A stretch of 64,000 nt of DNA from Candidatus Defluviilinea gracilis. GTDB lineage: Bacteria > Chloroflexota > Anaerolineae > Anaerolineales > Villigracilaceae. This document shows positions 1 through 8,472 of the stretch, piece after piece. The translations under genes and the position numbers were made by a program. How positions within the stretch are numbered: position 1 is the stretch's first letter; each line of letters starts with the position of its first letter. A model generated the notes under the pieces. That model was not told where the DNA came from and did no database searches. It was given only the letters and a program-made list of their open reading frames with translations. The stretch spans positions 2,249,746 through 2,313,745 of the forward strand of contig JADJWS010000001.1 of the NCBI GenBank assembly GCA_016716235.1. Reading direction: 5' to 3'.

Positions 1-836
1 AAAAATAGAACGGCAAAGGCTTCCTGAAATGGAAGAACGTCCGCGCCGACTTGATGGCTGAGAGGCGATTCGTTAACGACCACGCCTGCGACGAATGCGC
101 CCAATGCCAGCGAGACCCCGAACAATTCCGCCGCTCCGAGCGCGATGCCGAGCGCGATCGCCAGAACAGCCAGAATGAATAATTCGCGCGAACGCGTATG
201 CGCGACTCGCAGTAGTATCCAAGGGATGAGTCTCGTCCCTGCGAACATGACCAGAATCACAAACCCCGCCGCCTTTAGTAGGGTGAGACCCACTTGCATC
301 CAATCAAACCTGCCTGACGTGTTGGCTAATGTTGGCATCAGCACGAGGATCAAAACGGTTGCCAAGTCTTCCACGATAACCCAGCCGATGGCGGCTTGAC
401 CATGAGGCGTGTTCAAGAGTCCGTTGTCCGTGAGACTTCGTAAGAGGATGACCGTGCTGGCGATTGAAATTGCCAAGCCGACTACGATCCCTGATGTGAC
501 AGTCCACCCGTTGAGTTGACTGAACCCGAATCCCAGCAAGGTGACGACGATCATTCTTCCTATTGCCCCCGGGACTGCAACCGAACGTACCTTCCACAGA
601 TCGCTGAAAGAAAAGTGCAATCCCACCCCGAACATCAGGAAGATGACGCCTAACTCTGCCAGTTGGCTGATGGTCGCTGTATCTCCCACAAATCCCGGTG
701 TGAACGGACCGATGACAATGCCCGCGAGTAAATACCCCACAATGGTGGGCAGACCCACGCGCCGCGCGATGATCCCGCCGATGAATGCGACCACCAATGC
801 AACGACGATGTTGATGAGCAAGGGTACTTCGTGCAT
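1..836 (-). CDS. CPA2-family cation:proton antiporter (Kef/YbaL-like), N-terminal part
   Basis: I read this open frame on the minus strand; it runs off the left edge with about 278 codons visible. The protein is a run of hydrophobic segments typical of the monovalent cation:proton antiporter-2 family. Family-like stretches include GLPTIVGYLLAGIVIGP near residue 30, LAELGVIFLMFGVGLHF near 60 and a helix with ISIASTVILLRSL near 125. The start is ATG at 836, preceded by a GGAGGAACG ribosome binding site. Members exchange K+ or Na+ for H+ across the inner membrane and often carry cytoplasmic TrkA-N domains, which would lie outside the window. The substrate cannot be told from this part. Confidence 0.85.
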   Translation of the reverse strand, partial: MHEVPLLINIVVALVVAFIGGIIARRVGLPTIVGYLLAGIVIGPFTPGFVGDTATISQLAELGVIFLMFGVGLHFSFSDLWKVRSVAVPGAIGRMIVVTLLGFGFSQLNGWTVTSGIVVGLAISIASTVILLRSLTDNGLLNTPHGQAAIGWVIVEDLATVLILVLMPTLANTSGRFDWMQVGLTLLKAAGFVILVMFAGTRLIPWILLRVAHTRSRELFILAVLAIALGIALGAAELFGVSLALGAFVAGVVVNESPLSHQVGADVLPFQEAFAVLF

Positions 837-894
837 CGTTCCTCCAAATTCTATTAAGTTAGCTCTCGTTTAGACATCTTTCCAATTGTACCTA

Positions 895-922
895 ATAAAA
901 ATCCCGCCTGACGAGGCGGGAT
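895..922 (-). terminator. Rho-independent terminator of hicBA
   Basis: A 9-bp perfect stem (901-909 with 914-922) with a 4-nt loop is followed on the minus strand by TTTTATT. It lies just after the hicA stop codon. Confidence 0.8.
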
Positions 923-926
923 GAAG

Positions 927-1148
927 TTACTTCAACAGCTCAATAAACTCTTCTGCAGTTAGTTGACTCTGTCTCATAATGGAGCGAAGTACTTGCGGGT
1001 TTATATCCCCGGGGTGATTTGGTACAGTTACGAGTAAATTTCCCCGCTTGAATTGAATGTGACTTCCTTTTTGTCGTACTTGACGAAAGCCCGCTTTTTC
1101 AAGCGCAGAAAGAACCTGGCGAGGCTTTAGAACAGGAAGTTTAGGCAT
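927..1148 (-). CDS. hicA: HicA-type mRNA interferase toxin
   Basis: This 73-aa protein has the compact HicA (YcfA) fold signature: LKPRQVLSALEKAGF at the N-terminus and the catalytic-His motif KGSHIQF near residue 30, followed by VTVPNHPGDINPQVLRSI. HicA toxins bind double-stranded RNA and cleave mRNA until bound by HicB. The start overlaps the end of the upstream hicB by 8 nt, so the two are translationally coupled. The order is antitoxin first, the reverse of the second pair at 62.4-63.0 kb. Length is typical for the family. Confidence 0.9.
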   Translation of the reverse strand: MPKLPVLKPRQVLSALEKAGFRQVRQKGSHIQFKRGNLLVTVPNHPGDINPQVLRSIMRQSQLTAEEFIELLK

Positions 1149-1419
1149 ACGCCTTAATGGCTACATCGACTTTGAATTTGAAAACCTCCAGATCGTCGGC
1201 AGGTAACGAGTTGCGCGGATCATCCGCCGCAGGCACGGGACGTAAATATGGAAGTCCGTCTTCAAATGAACCTTCAAGGTGAAGTGATGCGGCTTCGAGC
1301 AAGGTGTTTCGCGCTTCCTGTTGCGTTTTTCCTTGAGATGCGACGTCTAGTTCAGGGCAAAGCGCAGAGAAGGCATCGTCTTCTTTCCAAATTAAGCCAG
1401 TAAATACAAACATTTCCAT
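1141..1419 (-). CDS. hicB: HicB-family antitoxin (short form)
   Basis: The 92-aa product matches the partial RNase H-like HicB fold, with FTGLIWKEDDAFSALCPELDVASQG and a helix reading TQQEARNTLLEAASLHLEG. It lacks an obvious C-terminal ribbon-helix-helix or HTH domain, unlike the second HicB in this window, so autoregulation by DNA binding is uncertain. ATG at 1419 is preceded by AGGAGCGACCT. It neutralises the downstream HicA by direct binding, inferred from family and gene order. Confidence 0.85.
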   Translation of the reverse strand: MEMFVFTGLIWKEDDAFSALCPELDVASQGKTQQEARNTLLEAASLHLEGSFEDGLPYLRPVPAADDPRNSLPADDLEVFKFKVDVAIKAYA

Positions 1420-1447
1420 AGGTCGCTCCTGTGAAAATTATACACCC

Positions 1448-2854
1448 TCACGCCCCCAGCCGATTGATCCCATCGAACGCGGCGGTCTTATAACATTCTG
1501 CCAGTGTGGGATAGTTGAACACGGTGTTGATGAAGTATTCCACTTTGCCTTTGAACGCCATGACAGCCTGACCGATGTGCACGAGTTCGCTTGCGCCTTC
1601 GCCGATGATGTGCACACCGAGCAGTTCGTGCGTTTCGAGGTGGAAGATCAACTTGAGCAAACCGGTCTGGTCGCCGATGATCTGTCCGCGGGCGATCTCG
1701 CGGTATTGCGCCTTGCCAACTTCGTAGGGGATGCCCGCTTCGGTCAGCTCTTCTTCGTTCTTGCCGACGGTTGAAATTTCAGGGATGGTGTAAATGCCAT
1801 ACGGGAAAAGATCGGGCGCGCTTTGGGTCGAGATGCCAAACGCATGACATGCGGCGAGTCGTCCCTGTTCCATCGAAGTGGACGCGAGCGAGGGGAACCC
1901 GATCACGTCGCCGACGGCGAAAATGTTCGGCGCTTTCGTCTGATACTTCTCGTTCACTTTGATCAAGCCGCGTTCGTCCATTTCGATTCCCAGCGTATCC
2001 GCGCCGAGCGACTTTGTCGCGCCTGTCCGCCCGATGCTGTAAAGAGCCATCTCGGTGACGATCTGTTTTCCGCTGGCGAGCGTGATCTTCACCCGTTCGC
2101 CTTGTTCGTCGTTGATGGGTTGAATATCATTGACCTCTTCGCCCAGTCTGAAGATCGCGCGCTGTTGGTTGAGGTGATACGTCAACGACTCCATGATCTC
2201 CGCATCCACAAAAGGGAGCAAGCGGCGGCGCTTGTCAATCACCGTGACGCGCACGCCGAGCGCGGCGAAGATGCACGCGTATTCGAGTCCGATCACGCCC
2301 GCGCCGACTACTGCCAGCGTGCGCGGCAGATGATCCAACTGGAGCAAGTCGTCGCTGATGAAGATGCGCTTCCCGTCGAAGGGGATGTGTTCGCTACGTG
2401 TGGCAGTCGTCCCCGTCGCGATGATCGTGTTGGCGGCGGTCACATCGCGCCAGCCGTGTTGGTCCACCGACTTGAGTCGAATCGTATGCTCGTCCAAAAA
2501 TGAGGCTTCGGCGGCGATCAATTCGACGCGGTTGCGTTGCAGTTGATGCCGCACAATATCCAGTTCATGCTGGATCACGTGATCAGTGCGATACAACAGA
2601 TCCGCCATCGTAATGTTTTGCTTCACCGCATACGACGCGCCGTACAAACTATGTTCGCGATACCCCGAAAGATGCAGGACTGCCTCGCGCAATGTTTTGC
2701 TGGGAATCGTCCCCGTGTTGATACAGACCCCGCCCAATATCGTTTTGCGTTCGACGACCACGACGCGCTTATTCAACTTCGCCGCCTGGATCGCCGCGCG
2801 TTGACCCGCAGGTCCCGAACCGATCACGAGCAAATCATAATCATAGTCTGCCAT
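1448..2854 (-). CDS. sthA: Si-specific NAD(P)+ transhydrogenase (soluble)
   Basis: The 468-aa flavoprotein begins with an FAD Rossmann motif (GSGPAGQRAA) and carries GGVCINTGTIPSKTLREA. The second Cys of the disulfide reductase motif CxxxxC is replaced by Thr, the hallmark of soluble transhydrogenase SthA/UdhA rather than dihydrolipoamide dehydrogenase. A second nucleotide-binding motif VVGAGVIGLEYACIFAALG lies near residue 180, and the dimerisation domain ends with NTVFNYPTLAECYKTAAFDG. It moves reducing equivalents between NADPH and NADH in the cytoplasm. A TATAAT box lies 31 bp upstream of the start. Confidence 0.93.
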   Translation of the reverse strand: MADYDYDLLVIGSGPAGQRAAIQAAKLNKRVVVVERKTILGGVCINTGTIPSKTLREAVLHLSGYREHSLYGASYAVKQNITMADLLYRTDHVIQHELDIVRHQLQRNRVELIAAEASFLDEHTIRLKSVDQHGWRDVTAANTIIATGTTATRSEHIPFDGKRIFISDDLLQLDHLPRTLAVVGAGVIGLEYACIFAALGVRVTVIDKRRRLLPFVDAEIMESLTYHLNQQRAIFRLGEEVNDIQPINDEQGERVKITLASGKQIVTEMALYSIGRTGATKSLGADTLGIEMDERGLIKVNEKYQTKAPNIFAVGDVIGFPSLASTSMEQGRLAACHAFGISTQSAPDLFPYGIYTIPEISTVGKNEEELTEAGIPYEVGKAQYREIARGQIIGDQTGLLKLIFHLETHELLGVHIIGEGASELVHIGQAVMAFKGKVEYFINTVFNYPTLAECYKTAAFDGINRLGA

Positions 2855-2885
2855 GCTGACCTCTGTGTAGAACTTGATTGCGTGA

Positions 2886-2947
2886 ATTATAGTCGCGTTG
2901 AGCGCGAATTTAAAGACGAATGCCGCGTTATGATGTGCGTGTATAAT
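2886..2947. promoter_or_regulatory. Divergent -10 boxes for sthA and the small membrane protein
   Basis: TATAAT on the minus strand at 2891-2886 faces sthA and TATAAT on the plus strand at 2942-2947 faces the gene at 2967. A weak minus-strand -35 (TTTAAA) lies 17 bp upstream of the first box. Confidence 0.55.
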
Positions 2948-2966
2948 TCATGTCGGAGACAGGCTA

Positions 2967-3203
2967 ATGGACTTTTTACTTTCAATAGATACGATGTGGA
3001 TCGTTGCGTTCATCCTTGGCGGGTTTATCGTCTACCAGTTGCGTTCAGGAGAAATCCCCTTGCGCTTTTTCGGCTCCATCACGCGCAAGCGAGCGCCGAT
3101 CATCTACTGGCTGTTCATTCTTTTTTACGTCGCAGTTCTGGGCATCGTGATATACGCGTGGATGGATGGGCTGAGGATTCCGATTTCGGAACTATTTGAT
3201 TAG
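2967..3203 (+). CDS. Small membrane protein, function unknown
   Basis: A 78-aa protein with two predicted membrane helices (about residues 8-23 and 44-65) joined by a basic loop with RSGEIPLRFFGSITRKRAP. I do not recognise a family. The start is supported by GGAG 10-11 nt upstream and by a TATAAT box at 2942. It stands alone between divergent sthA and a palindromic repeat. Confidence 0.6.
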   Translation: MDFLLSIDTMWIVAFILGGFIVYQLRSGEIPLRFFGSITRKRAPIIYWLFILFYVAVLGIVIYAWMDGLRIPISELFD

Positions 3204-3221
3204 ACCGCTTGCATGAGTCGG

Positions 3222-3292
3222 TTGTAGGTCAGGCTTTTAGCCTGACGCTCGCTTGGATTTTATGCATGGCGGGTTACAAACCCGCCCTACAA
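3222..3292. repeat. Double-hairpin palindromic element, copy 1
   Basis: Outer arms TTGTAGG (3222-3228) and CCTACAA (3286-3292) enclose two perfect hairpins: GTCAGGC with GCCTGAC (3228-3246) and GGCGGGTT with AACCCGCC (3268-3286). The same architecture with different bases occurs at 4550-4605 and 7194-7247. Confidence 0.75.
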
Positions 3293-3335
3293 GTTCTTTT
3301 GCAAGATAGAGTGACGAAAGATTTTGGAGAATTAC

Positions 3336-4544
3336 ATGACTTCTGCCGTCATCATAGACGCGATCCGCACGCCGATCGGAGCCTTGGGCGGGATTCTCTC
3401 CCCGCTTCGCCCCGACGATATGGCGGCTTCTGTTATCCGTGAAGTGATTCAACGCTCCAGCCTCGACCCCGCGCTGGTGGAAGAAGTGATCCTCGGGTGC
3501 GCGAATCAAGCGGGCGAAGATAACCGCAACATCGCGCGGATGTCCGCTTTGCTGGCGGGTCTTCCCGTGGACGTGGCAGGCGTGACGGTGAACCGCTTGT
3601 GCGCGTCGGGGTTGAACGCGGTGAACCAAGCGGCGCGGGCGATCAAGGCTGGGGAGGGTGAGGTCTTCATCGCGGGCGGAGTCGAATCGATGAGTCGCGC
3701 GCCGTATTCAGTTCCAAAAGCGGAAGCGGGATTCTCGTTCGGCAATCTCACCGCCTGGGACACCGCGCTTGGCTGGCGATATCCGAATCCAAAAATGAAA
3801 GAAGCGCACGGCACGCACTCGATGGGCGAGACCGCCGAGAACATCGCGCAGGAACGTCCGCACATCACGCGCGAAAAGCAGGATGCGTTTTCATTGTTGA
3901 GTCATCAACGCGCTGTCGCGGCGATTGATTCGGGAAGATTCGAAAAAGAAATTCTCCCAATTCTTGTCCCTCAAAAAAAAGGAGACGCCAAACTCATCTC
4001 GGTTGATGAACGCCCGCGCCGCGACACGACGATGGAATCATTGGCGAGACTCAAACCCGCGTTCGCCAAAGAGGGTGGAACTGTCACCGCGGGAAATTCG
4101 TCTGGACTCAATGACGGCGCGGCGGCAATCTTGATGATGAGTGAAGAAAAAGCCAACGCATTGAATCTCAAACCGCTTGCGCGAATCGTCGCTTCGGCTG
4201 TGGCTGGAGTCCCACCGCGTGTGATGGGATATGGACCGATCCCTGCGACAAGAAAAGTTTTGGGACGCGCAGGCTTGCAAATGAAAGACATCGGGCTTGT
4301 CGAACTCAACGAAGCCTTCGCCGTTCAATCGCTCGCCGTGATGGAAGACTTGGAACTCGACCCTGAGATCGTCAACGTCAACGGCGGCGCAATTGCAATT
4401 GGGCATCCGCTTGGGTGTTCCGGCGCGCGGCTCATCGCAACTCTCGCGCATGAAATGAAATTGCGCGGCAATGTCAAATACGGACTCGCTACGCTTTGCG
4501 TCGGTGTTGGTCAAGGCGAAGCGACGATCATCGAGGCTTTATAG
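3336..4544 (+). CDS. Acetyl-CoA C-acyltransferase (thiolase)
   Basis: The 402-aa protein is a complete degradative-type thiolase. The nucleophilic cysteine lies in VNRLCASGLNAVNQAA (Cys89 from the chosen ATG), NEAFAVQSL follows, then the GHP histidine in GGAIAIGHPLGCSG and the second catalytic cysteine in LCVGVGQGEA. It cleaves or condenses beta-ketoacyl-CoA. NRLCASGLNAV and GGVESMSRAPY resemble the PcaF/PaaJ and AtoB branches, but substrate length cannot be fixed from sequence. The ATG at 3336 is preferred over an upstream TTG because GGAG lies 7 nt before it. No beta-oxidation partner gene is adjacent. Confidence 0.9.
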   Translation: MTSAVIIDAIRTPIGALGGILSPLRPDDMAASVIREVIQRSSLDPALVEEVILGCANQAGEDNRNIARMSALLAGLPVDVAGVTVNRLCASGLNAVNQAARAIKAGEGEVFIAGGVESMSRAPYSVPKAEAGFSFGNLTAWDTALGWRYPNPKMKEAHGTHSMGETAENIAQERPHITREKQDAFSLLSHQRAVAAIDSGRFEKEILPILVPQKKGDAKLISVDERPRRDTTMESLARLKPAFAKEGGTVTAGNSSGLNDGAAAILMMSEEKANALNLKPLARIVASAVAGVPPRVMGYGPIPATRKVLGRAGLQMKDIGLVELNEAFAVQSLAVMEDLELDPEIVNVNGGAIAIGHPLGCSGARLIATLAHEMKLRGNVKYGLATLCVGVGQGEATIIEAL

Positions 4545-4549
4545 ATTAT

Positions 4550-4605
4550 CGGAGCGCGGACTTCAGTCCGCTTTTGGCATAAGGCGGACTCAAGTCCGCG
4601 CTCCG
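4550..4605. repeat. Double-hairpin palindromic element, copy 2
   Basis: Perfect 11-bp outer arms (4550-4560 with 4595-4605) enclose hairpins 4556-4571 and 4584-4599, both built on GCGGACT and AGTCCGC. A further partial unit with GAAGTCCGC follows at 4615. It lies directly after the thiolase stop and could act as a transcription barrier. Confidence 0.75.
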
Positions 4606-4656
4606 CATTTATTCTGAAGTCCGCATTCCGTATAATTTGAGATCAGATAAATAACC

Positions 4657-5841
4657 ATGAAACGAACAATTTCCCTAATCCCTCTCCTCTCTCTTCTTTT
4701 CCTCTTGGCGGCTTGCAACGCGCCTGTGTCCACTCCTGAAGCATTGGCAGAGCCTGCTACGTCACTGCCCGAAATTGCCACTGCAATTCCCGCCACTCCC
4801 GCGCCTGCGGAGATCAATGCTCCGCTCGTACAATCGCCGGAGTTGATCAAGATCGAATTTCTCAATCCGCGCGACGGTTGGGGCGTGACCAAGACTCAGA
4901 TCGTCCGCACGAACGATGGCGGCATCACATGGTACGACGTCACGCCGCCCGAAATGAGCGAGGCTGGCTACAGTGTGGACTGGTTCATCATGGACAACGA
5001 CCATGTGTGGCTGCAACTAGCCGATAATGCGAATTATCCATTCGCAGGGTTTCAATATCGCACGACCGATGGCGGAGTCACTTGGAGCGAAATCGATACG
5101 CCATATAGCGGCGCTCACATTTCATTCCTCGATCCCAATAACGGCTGGGCATTGGCAGACCTCGGCGTTGGCGCAGGCTCGAACGCGGTCGCCGTCTATC
5201 AAACCACCGACGGCGGCGCGACGTGGACGCAGAAATTCATCAACGACCCGAATCAAGCGGACGCAAGCGAATCCCTTCCGCTTGGCGGACTCAAAGGCGG
5301 ACTCGTTCCGCTCGACATGCAAACCGCATGGATCTATGGCGTAATCTACGCGCCCGGCACGCCATATATTTTCCGCACCGACGATGGCGGCGCAACGTGG
5401 TCGAACGTCACCCTGCCGTTGCCAACAGGCGCGGAGAATGCCGAGGTGGGAATCGAGCAAATGTCGGTGGTCTCAGCGAATGTTGTGTTTCTAAAAATGC
5501 GAGCGTTATCCGATTCAAGCAACCTCGTTATCTACGTTTCAAATGATGGCGGCGACACGTGGTCGCTCACGCCAACGTTGATCCCTGGCGGCGGCGATGC
5601 GGATTTTTTGTCGGATGGAGAAATGATCGTGTATAACCGCGAACAGTTTTACGTCACGCATGACGCGGCAAGAACATGGAGCATCATCCCGCCCGACATC
5701 AAATTCGGCGATTCGTTTTCGGGCATGGATTTTGTCACAACGAACATCGGCTACGTCATTTCATCAAACTCAGATACCAATCATACTTCGCTATATCGCA
5801 CCGACGATGGAGGCGCCACATGGTTTCCCGTCATTCCCTGA
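4657..5841 (+). CDS. Lipoprotein with sialidase-like (BNR/YCF48) repeats
   Basis: This 394-aa protein has a lipoprotein signal peptide with lipobox LAAC near residue 21, then a Pro-Thr-Ala rich linker. A beta-propeller-like region follows, built from six repeats of the type TxDGGxTW (RTNDGGITW, RTTDGGVTW, QTTDGGATW, RTDDGGATW, VSNDGGDTW, RTDDGGATW). Such Asp-box propellers are common in exported proteins of unknown ligand. It is probably lipidated by the Lgt encoded at 12.4 kb and exposed on the cell surface. A TATAAT box lies at 4631. The downstream lipoprotein gene overlaps it by 22 nt. Confidence 0.8.
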   Translation: MKRTISLIPLLSLLFLLAACNAPVSTPEALAEPATSLPEIATAIPATPAPAEINAPLVQSPELIKIEFLNPRDGWGVTKTQIVRTNDGGITWYDVTPPEMSEAGYSVDWFIMDNDHVWLQLADNANYPFAGFQYRTTDGGVTWSEIDTPYSGAHISFLDPNNGWALADLGVGAGSNAVAVYQTTDGGATWTQKFINDPNQADASESLPLGGLKGGLVPLDMQTAWIYGVIYAPGTPYIFRTDDGGATWSNVTLPLPTGAENAEVGIEQMSVVSANVVFLKMRALSDSSNLVIYVSNDGGDTWSLTPTLIPGGGDADFLSDGEMIVYNREQFYVTHDAARTWSIIPPDIKFGDSFSGMDFVTTNIGYVISSNSDTNHTSLYRTDDGGATWFPVIP

Positions 5842-6734
5842 TCGCATTCCTTCTCCTCTTTTTAATTGGATGTACTCCCGTCTCTCCCGCAGGGACGCCT
5901 GCCCCGACCGCGTCGGCGGTTCCTCCCACTTCGACGCCCACCTCCGCGCCCGATTACGCCGCGCAGATTCGCAACGCCAACTATCAACTCGGCTTGCCCG
6001 ACTCGTTGCGAATTGTGCAATTCACCAATGGAAAATACGAGTCAAGCCCGCCCGGCGGTCCGGAGTATGCTTCCGCGACTTTGATGGATCATTCCGCGCG
6101 CGGCGACTTGACCGGTGATGGCGTGGATGAAATTGCGGTCACGGTGGTTGAAAATTACGGCGGCACAGGCAACTTCGTCTTCATCGCGGTCTATTCCATT
6201 GCGAACGGCGAACCTATGTTTCTAACCTCCACGCTTGTGGATGACAGACCCGCCATTAATGCGCTGTCCATTGAAAACGGGGAAATTTTTCTGCGCGCCG
6301 TCACGCACGCTTCAGAAGATCCGTTTTGTTGCCCCACGTTGCAAAACGAACGGCATTATCAACTGATCGACGATCAATTGCAAATCAGCGATTACGTCAC
6401 TTTTACGCCCGATGGGAGACCGCGGACGATCACCATTGACTCGCCGTTGAATGGAGCGGATGCATTCAGCTCGGTTCAGGTGAAAGGTAGTTTTGCGATT
6501 GCTCCGTTTGAAAACACGTTTGCCTATCGAATCTACGATGTGGGCGGCGTGGAACTTTCCGCAGGCTCGTTCACCGTAACGCCGACAGACCTCGGCGCGC
6601 CCGGCACATTCGAAACCATGGTCAACATCGGCGGGTTGTTGTCGGGTTCGGTTGTCCGCATCGAGATTCAAGACATCAGCGCGAAAGACGGTTCATTGCT
6701 TGCGATGGATTCAGTTGAATTGGTTGTAAAATAG
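5820..6734 (+). CDS. Lipoprotein, function unknown
   Basis: The 304-aa product starts at ATG 5820, inside the end of the upstream gene; GGAGG just before it decides the start over longer readings. A signal peptide with LLFLIGC gives a lipobox cysteine near residue 18, followed by a Thr-Pro linker. The middle contains LTGDGVDEIAVTVVENYGGTGNFVFIAVYS, resembling an FG-GAP or VCBS-type repeat. The C-terminal half resembles the immunoglobulin-like Gmad2-type domain of spore-germination proteins (SPLNGADAFSSVQVKGSF). The pair with the preceding propeller lipoprotein is probably one transcription unit. Confidence 0.75.
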   Translation: MVSRHSLIAFLLLFLIGCTPVSPAGTPAPTASAVPPTSTPTSAPDYAAQIRNANYQLGLPDSLRIVQFTNGKYESSPPGGPEYASATLMDHSARGDLTGDGVDEIAVTVVENYGGTGNFVFIAVYSIANGEPMFLTSTLVDDRPAINALSIENGEIFLRAVTHASEDPFCCPTLQNERHYQLIDDQLQISDYVTFTPDGRPRTITIDSPLNGADAFSSVQVKGSFAIAPFENTFAYRIYDVGGVELSAGSFTVTPTDLGAPGTFETMVNIGGLLSGSVVRIEIQDISAKDGSLLAMDSVELVVK

Positions 6735-6780
6735 ACGTAGCGCAAAATTTATTTTGTGCGCGAACCTACTGGAGGAACCC

Positions 6781-7188
6781 ATGCCGCACCTTGTTCGAGA
6801 TTGGATGAGCAGTCCCGTTGTTGTCGTTGACCCCGATACCACCGTTTCGTACGCCATGACGCTGATGCGGCGGCGGAACATCCACAGCGTGATCGTGGAA
6901 CTGAATGAGAAGAACAAGGAATATGGCATTGTCACGACCACCGACATCCGCGATAAGATCGTCGCCGTGAATCGCAATGCCGCCGAGACGCATGTGCGCG
7001 ACATTATGTCGGGTCCCGTTGTCACCGGCAAAGCCGAATGGACGCTGGCGGAATGTTCGCGCGTGATGCAGGAAAAGAAATTCCATCACCTACCCATCAC
7101 CGACGAACATGGCACGTTGTCCGGCATGATTTCAGCGACGGATATTTTTATGGCGGTGGAGGAGGCGGGCTGGGAGGAACCATCGTAA
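6781..7188 (+). CDS. Tandem CBS-domain protein
   Basis: A 135-aa protein consisting only of two CBS motifs: VRDWMSSPVVVVDPDTTVSYAMTLM at the N-terminus and VRDIMSGPVVTGKAEWTLAECSRVM near residue 70. Stand-alone CBS pairs bind adenine nucleotides and usually regulate a partner. No obvious target enzyme is adjacent. GGAGGAAC eight nucleotides before ATG 6781 fixes the start over an upstream TTG. Confidence 0.88.
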   Translation: MPHLVRDWMSSPVVVVDPDTTVSYAMTLMRRRNIHSVIVELNEKNKEYGIVTTTDIRDKIVAVNRNAAETHVRDIMSGPVVTGKAEWTLAECSRVMQEKKFHHLPITDEHGTLSGMISATDIFMAVEEAGWEEPS

Positions 7189-7193
7189 GATGT

Positions 7194-7247
7194 TGTAGCG
7201 CGACTTTCAAGTCGCAGTTAAGGGCGACATAAATGTCGCGTTACGAT
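7194..7247. repeat. Double-hairpin palindromic element, copy 3
   Basis: Two hairpins based on GCGACTT/AAGTCGC and GCGACAT/ATGTCGC are enclosed by near-complementary outer arms (TGTAGCGCGAC and GTCGCGTTACGA, one mismatch). The plan matches the elements at 3222 and 4550, but the sequence does not. Confidence 0.7.
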
Positions 7248-7254
7248 ATAAACC

Positions 7255-7878
7255 ATGCCGAAGCAGAAATTCTACGTCGTTTGGAAGGGACGCAAGACCG
7301 GGGTCTTCACCTCATGGGCGGAATGTGAAAAACAGGTGAAGGGATTCGTCGGCGCGGAGTTCAAGGCGTTCGAGTCGCTCAAAGAGGCCGAGTCAGCCCT
7401 CCAGTCGAAGTATGAAGCGTTCAAAGGGAAGGCGTCCACCTCGGGGAAGTGGAGAGAATCCGAAGAGCCGCCCATCCTGCCGTCCATCTGCGTGGACGCG
7501 GCGTGTAAAGGCTCGCCGGGCAAAATGGAGTATCGCGGCGTGGAAACGGAATCGGGCAAGGAAATTTTTCGCGCGGGTCCGTATCCCGATGGGACGAATA
7601 ACGTGGGAGAGTTTCTCGCCATTGTCCGCGCGCTCACATGGCTGGTTAAGCATAAAAAGAAAATTCCGATCTATTCGGATTCGGAAAATGCGATCGCGTG
7701 GGTCGAGATCGGCGTTTGCAAAACGAATCTCAAGCACACCGGCAAGAACGCGCTGGTCTTTGCGATGATCCGCAGCGCCGAGAATTGGCTCGCCGAAAAT
7801 GAATTGGACGACGACGCGGTGTTGAAATGGGACACGCGCGAGTGGGGCGAGAACCCGGCGGATTATGGAAGAAAATAA
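7255..7878 (+). CDS. rnhA: Ribonuclease HI with N-terminal viroplasmin domain
   Basis: Residues 1-45 form the hybrid-binding (caulimovirus viroplasmin-like) domain: KFYVVWKGRKTGVFTSWAEC and FKAFESLKEAESAL. The RNase H domain starts near residue 78. Likely metal ligands are Asp in CVDAACKGSPG, Glu in NNVGEFLAIV, Asp in YSDSENAIAWV and the final Asp in NPADYGRK. The enzyme removes RNA from RNA-DNA hybrids. The 207-aa length fits the two-domain form. GAGC-type spacing is poor upstream, but the ATG follows the repeat directly and no better start is seen. Confidence 0.9.
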   Translation: MPKQKFYVVWKGRKTGVFTSWAECEKQVKGFVGAEFKAFESLKEAESALQSKYEAFKGKASTSGKWRESEEPPILPSICVDAACKGSPGKMEYRGVETESGKEIFRAGPYPDGTNNVGEFLAIVRALTWLVKHKKKIPIYSDSENAIAWVEIGVCKTNLKHTGKNALVFAMIRSAENWLAENELDDDAVLKWDTREWGENPADYGRK

Positions 7879-7886
7879 TTCTGAAT

Positions 7887-7914
7887 GATGAAGGATGAAG
7901 GATGAAGGATGAAA
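7887..7914. repeat. Heptamer tract, 4 units of GATGAAG
   Basis: Three exact GATGAAG units and one GATGAAA. The last unit contains the ATG of the next gene at 7909, and the repeat AAGG serves as its ribosome binding site. Confidence 0.85.
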
Positions 7915-8472
7915 ACTGCATTGTTGGTGATTGATATTCAAAACGATTATTTTGAGGGCGGAAAATTCCCGTTGGTGAATCCGCTGGGCGCAGCGAAGAA
8001 GGCGTATGAATTGCTCCAATGTTTCCGCGAGCATGGCGGACGTCACGTGCATATTCAGCACATATCGCTCGAGCCCGATGCGGCGTTCTTCGTGAAAGGC
8101 GAGCGCGGATCGGATATCCACGATTCAGTGGCGCATTTTGAGGGCGAGCCAATCGTGTACAAACATGAAGTCAACGCGTTTCAAAACACGAACTTGCTCG
8201 ACCTGCTGAAGAGTTGGGAGGTCGAGCGCGTGGTCGTCACGGGCATGATGACTCACATGTGCGTAGACGCCGCCTCGCGCGCGGCTGTGGATTTCGGTTT
8301 CGATGTGATCGTGGCAGAGGACGCCTGCGCCACACGCGATTTGCAACATGGCGGCACGACCGTTCCCGCCGACTTAGTTCACAAATCCTTTCTCGCCGCG
8401 CTCACATGGTATGGCAAGGTGATGAAGACGGATGAGGTGATCGCGTTGCTGGCGAGTGAGATGAGTCAGTGA
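7909..8472 (+). CDS. Isochorismatase-family cysteine hydrolase
   Basis: The 187-aa protein has the family core: ALLVIDIQNDYFEGG with the catalytic Asp near residue 9, a conserved Lys region in YKHEVNAFQNTNL, and the nucleophilic cysteine in VVTGMMTHMCVDAASRAA near residue 117. The family includes nicotinamidases, isochorismatases and related amidohydrolases, and the substrate is not identifiable here. Start and stop codons both lie within heptamer tracts, so its expression signals are formed by repeats. Confidence 0.85.
   Translation: MKTALLVIDIQNDYFEGGKFPLVNPLGAAKKAYELLQCFREHGGRHVHIQHISLEPDAAFFVKGERGSDIHDSVAHFEGEPIVYKHEVNAFQNTNLLDLLKSWEVERVVVTGMMTHMCVDAASRAAVDFGFDVIVAEDACATRDLQHGGTTVPADLVHKSFLAALTWYGKVMKTDEVIALLASEMSQ

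Noticed and set aside
1577..2804. Several plus-strand ORFs opposite sthA
   Set aside because: They are antisense shadows of a high-GC coding region with no start signals or family similarity.
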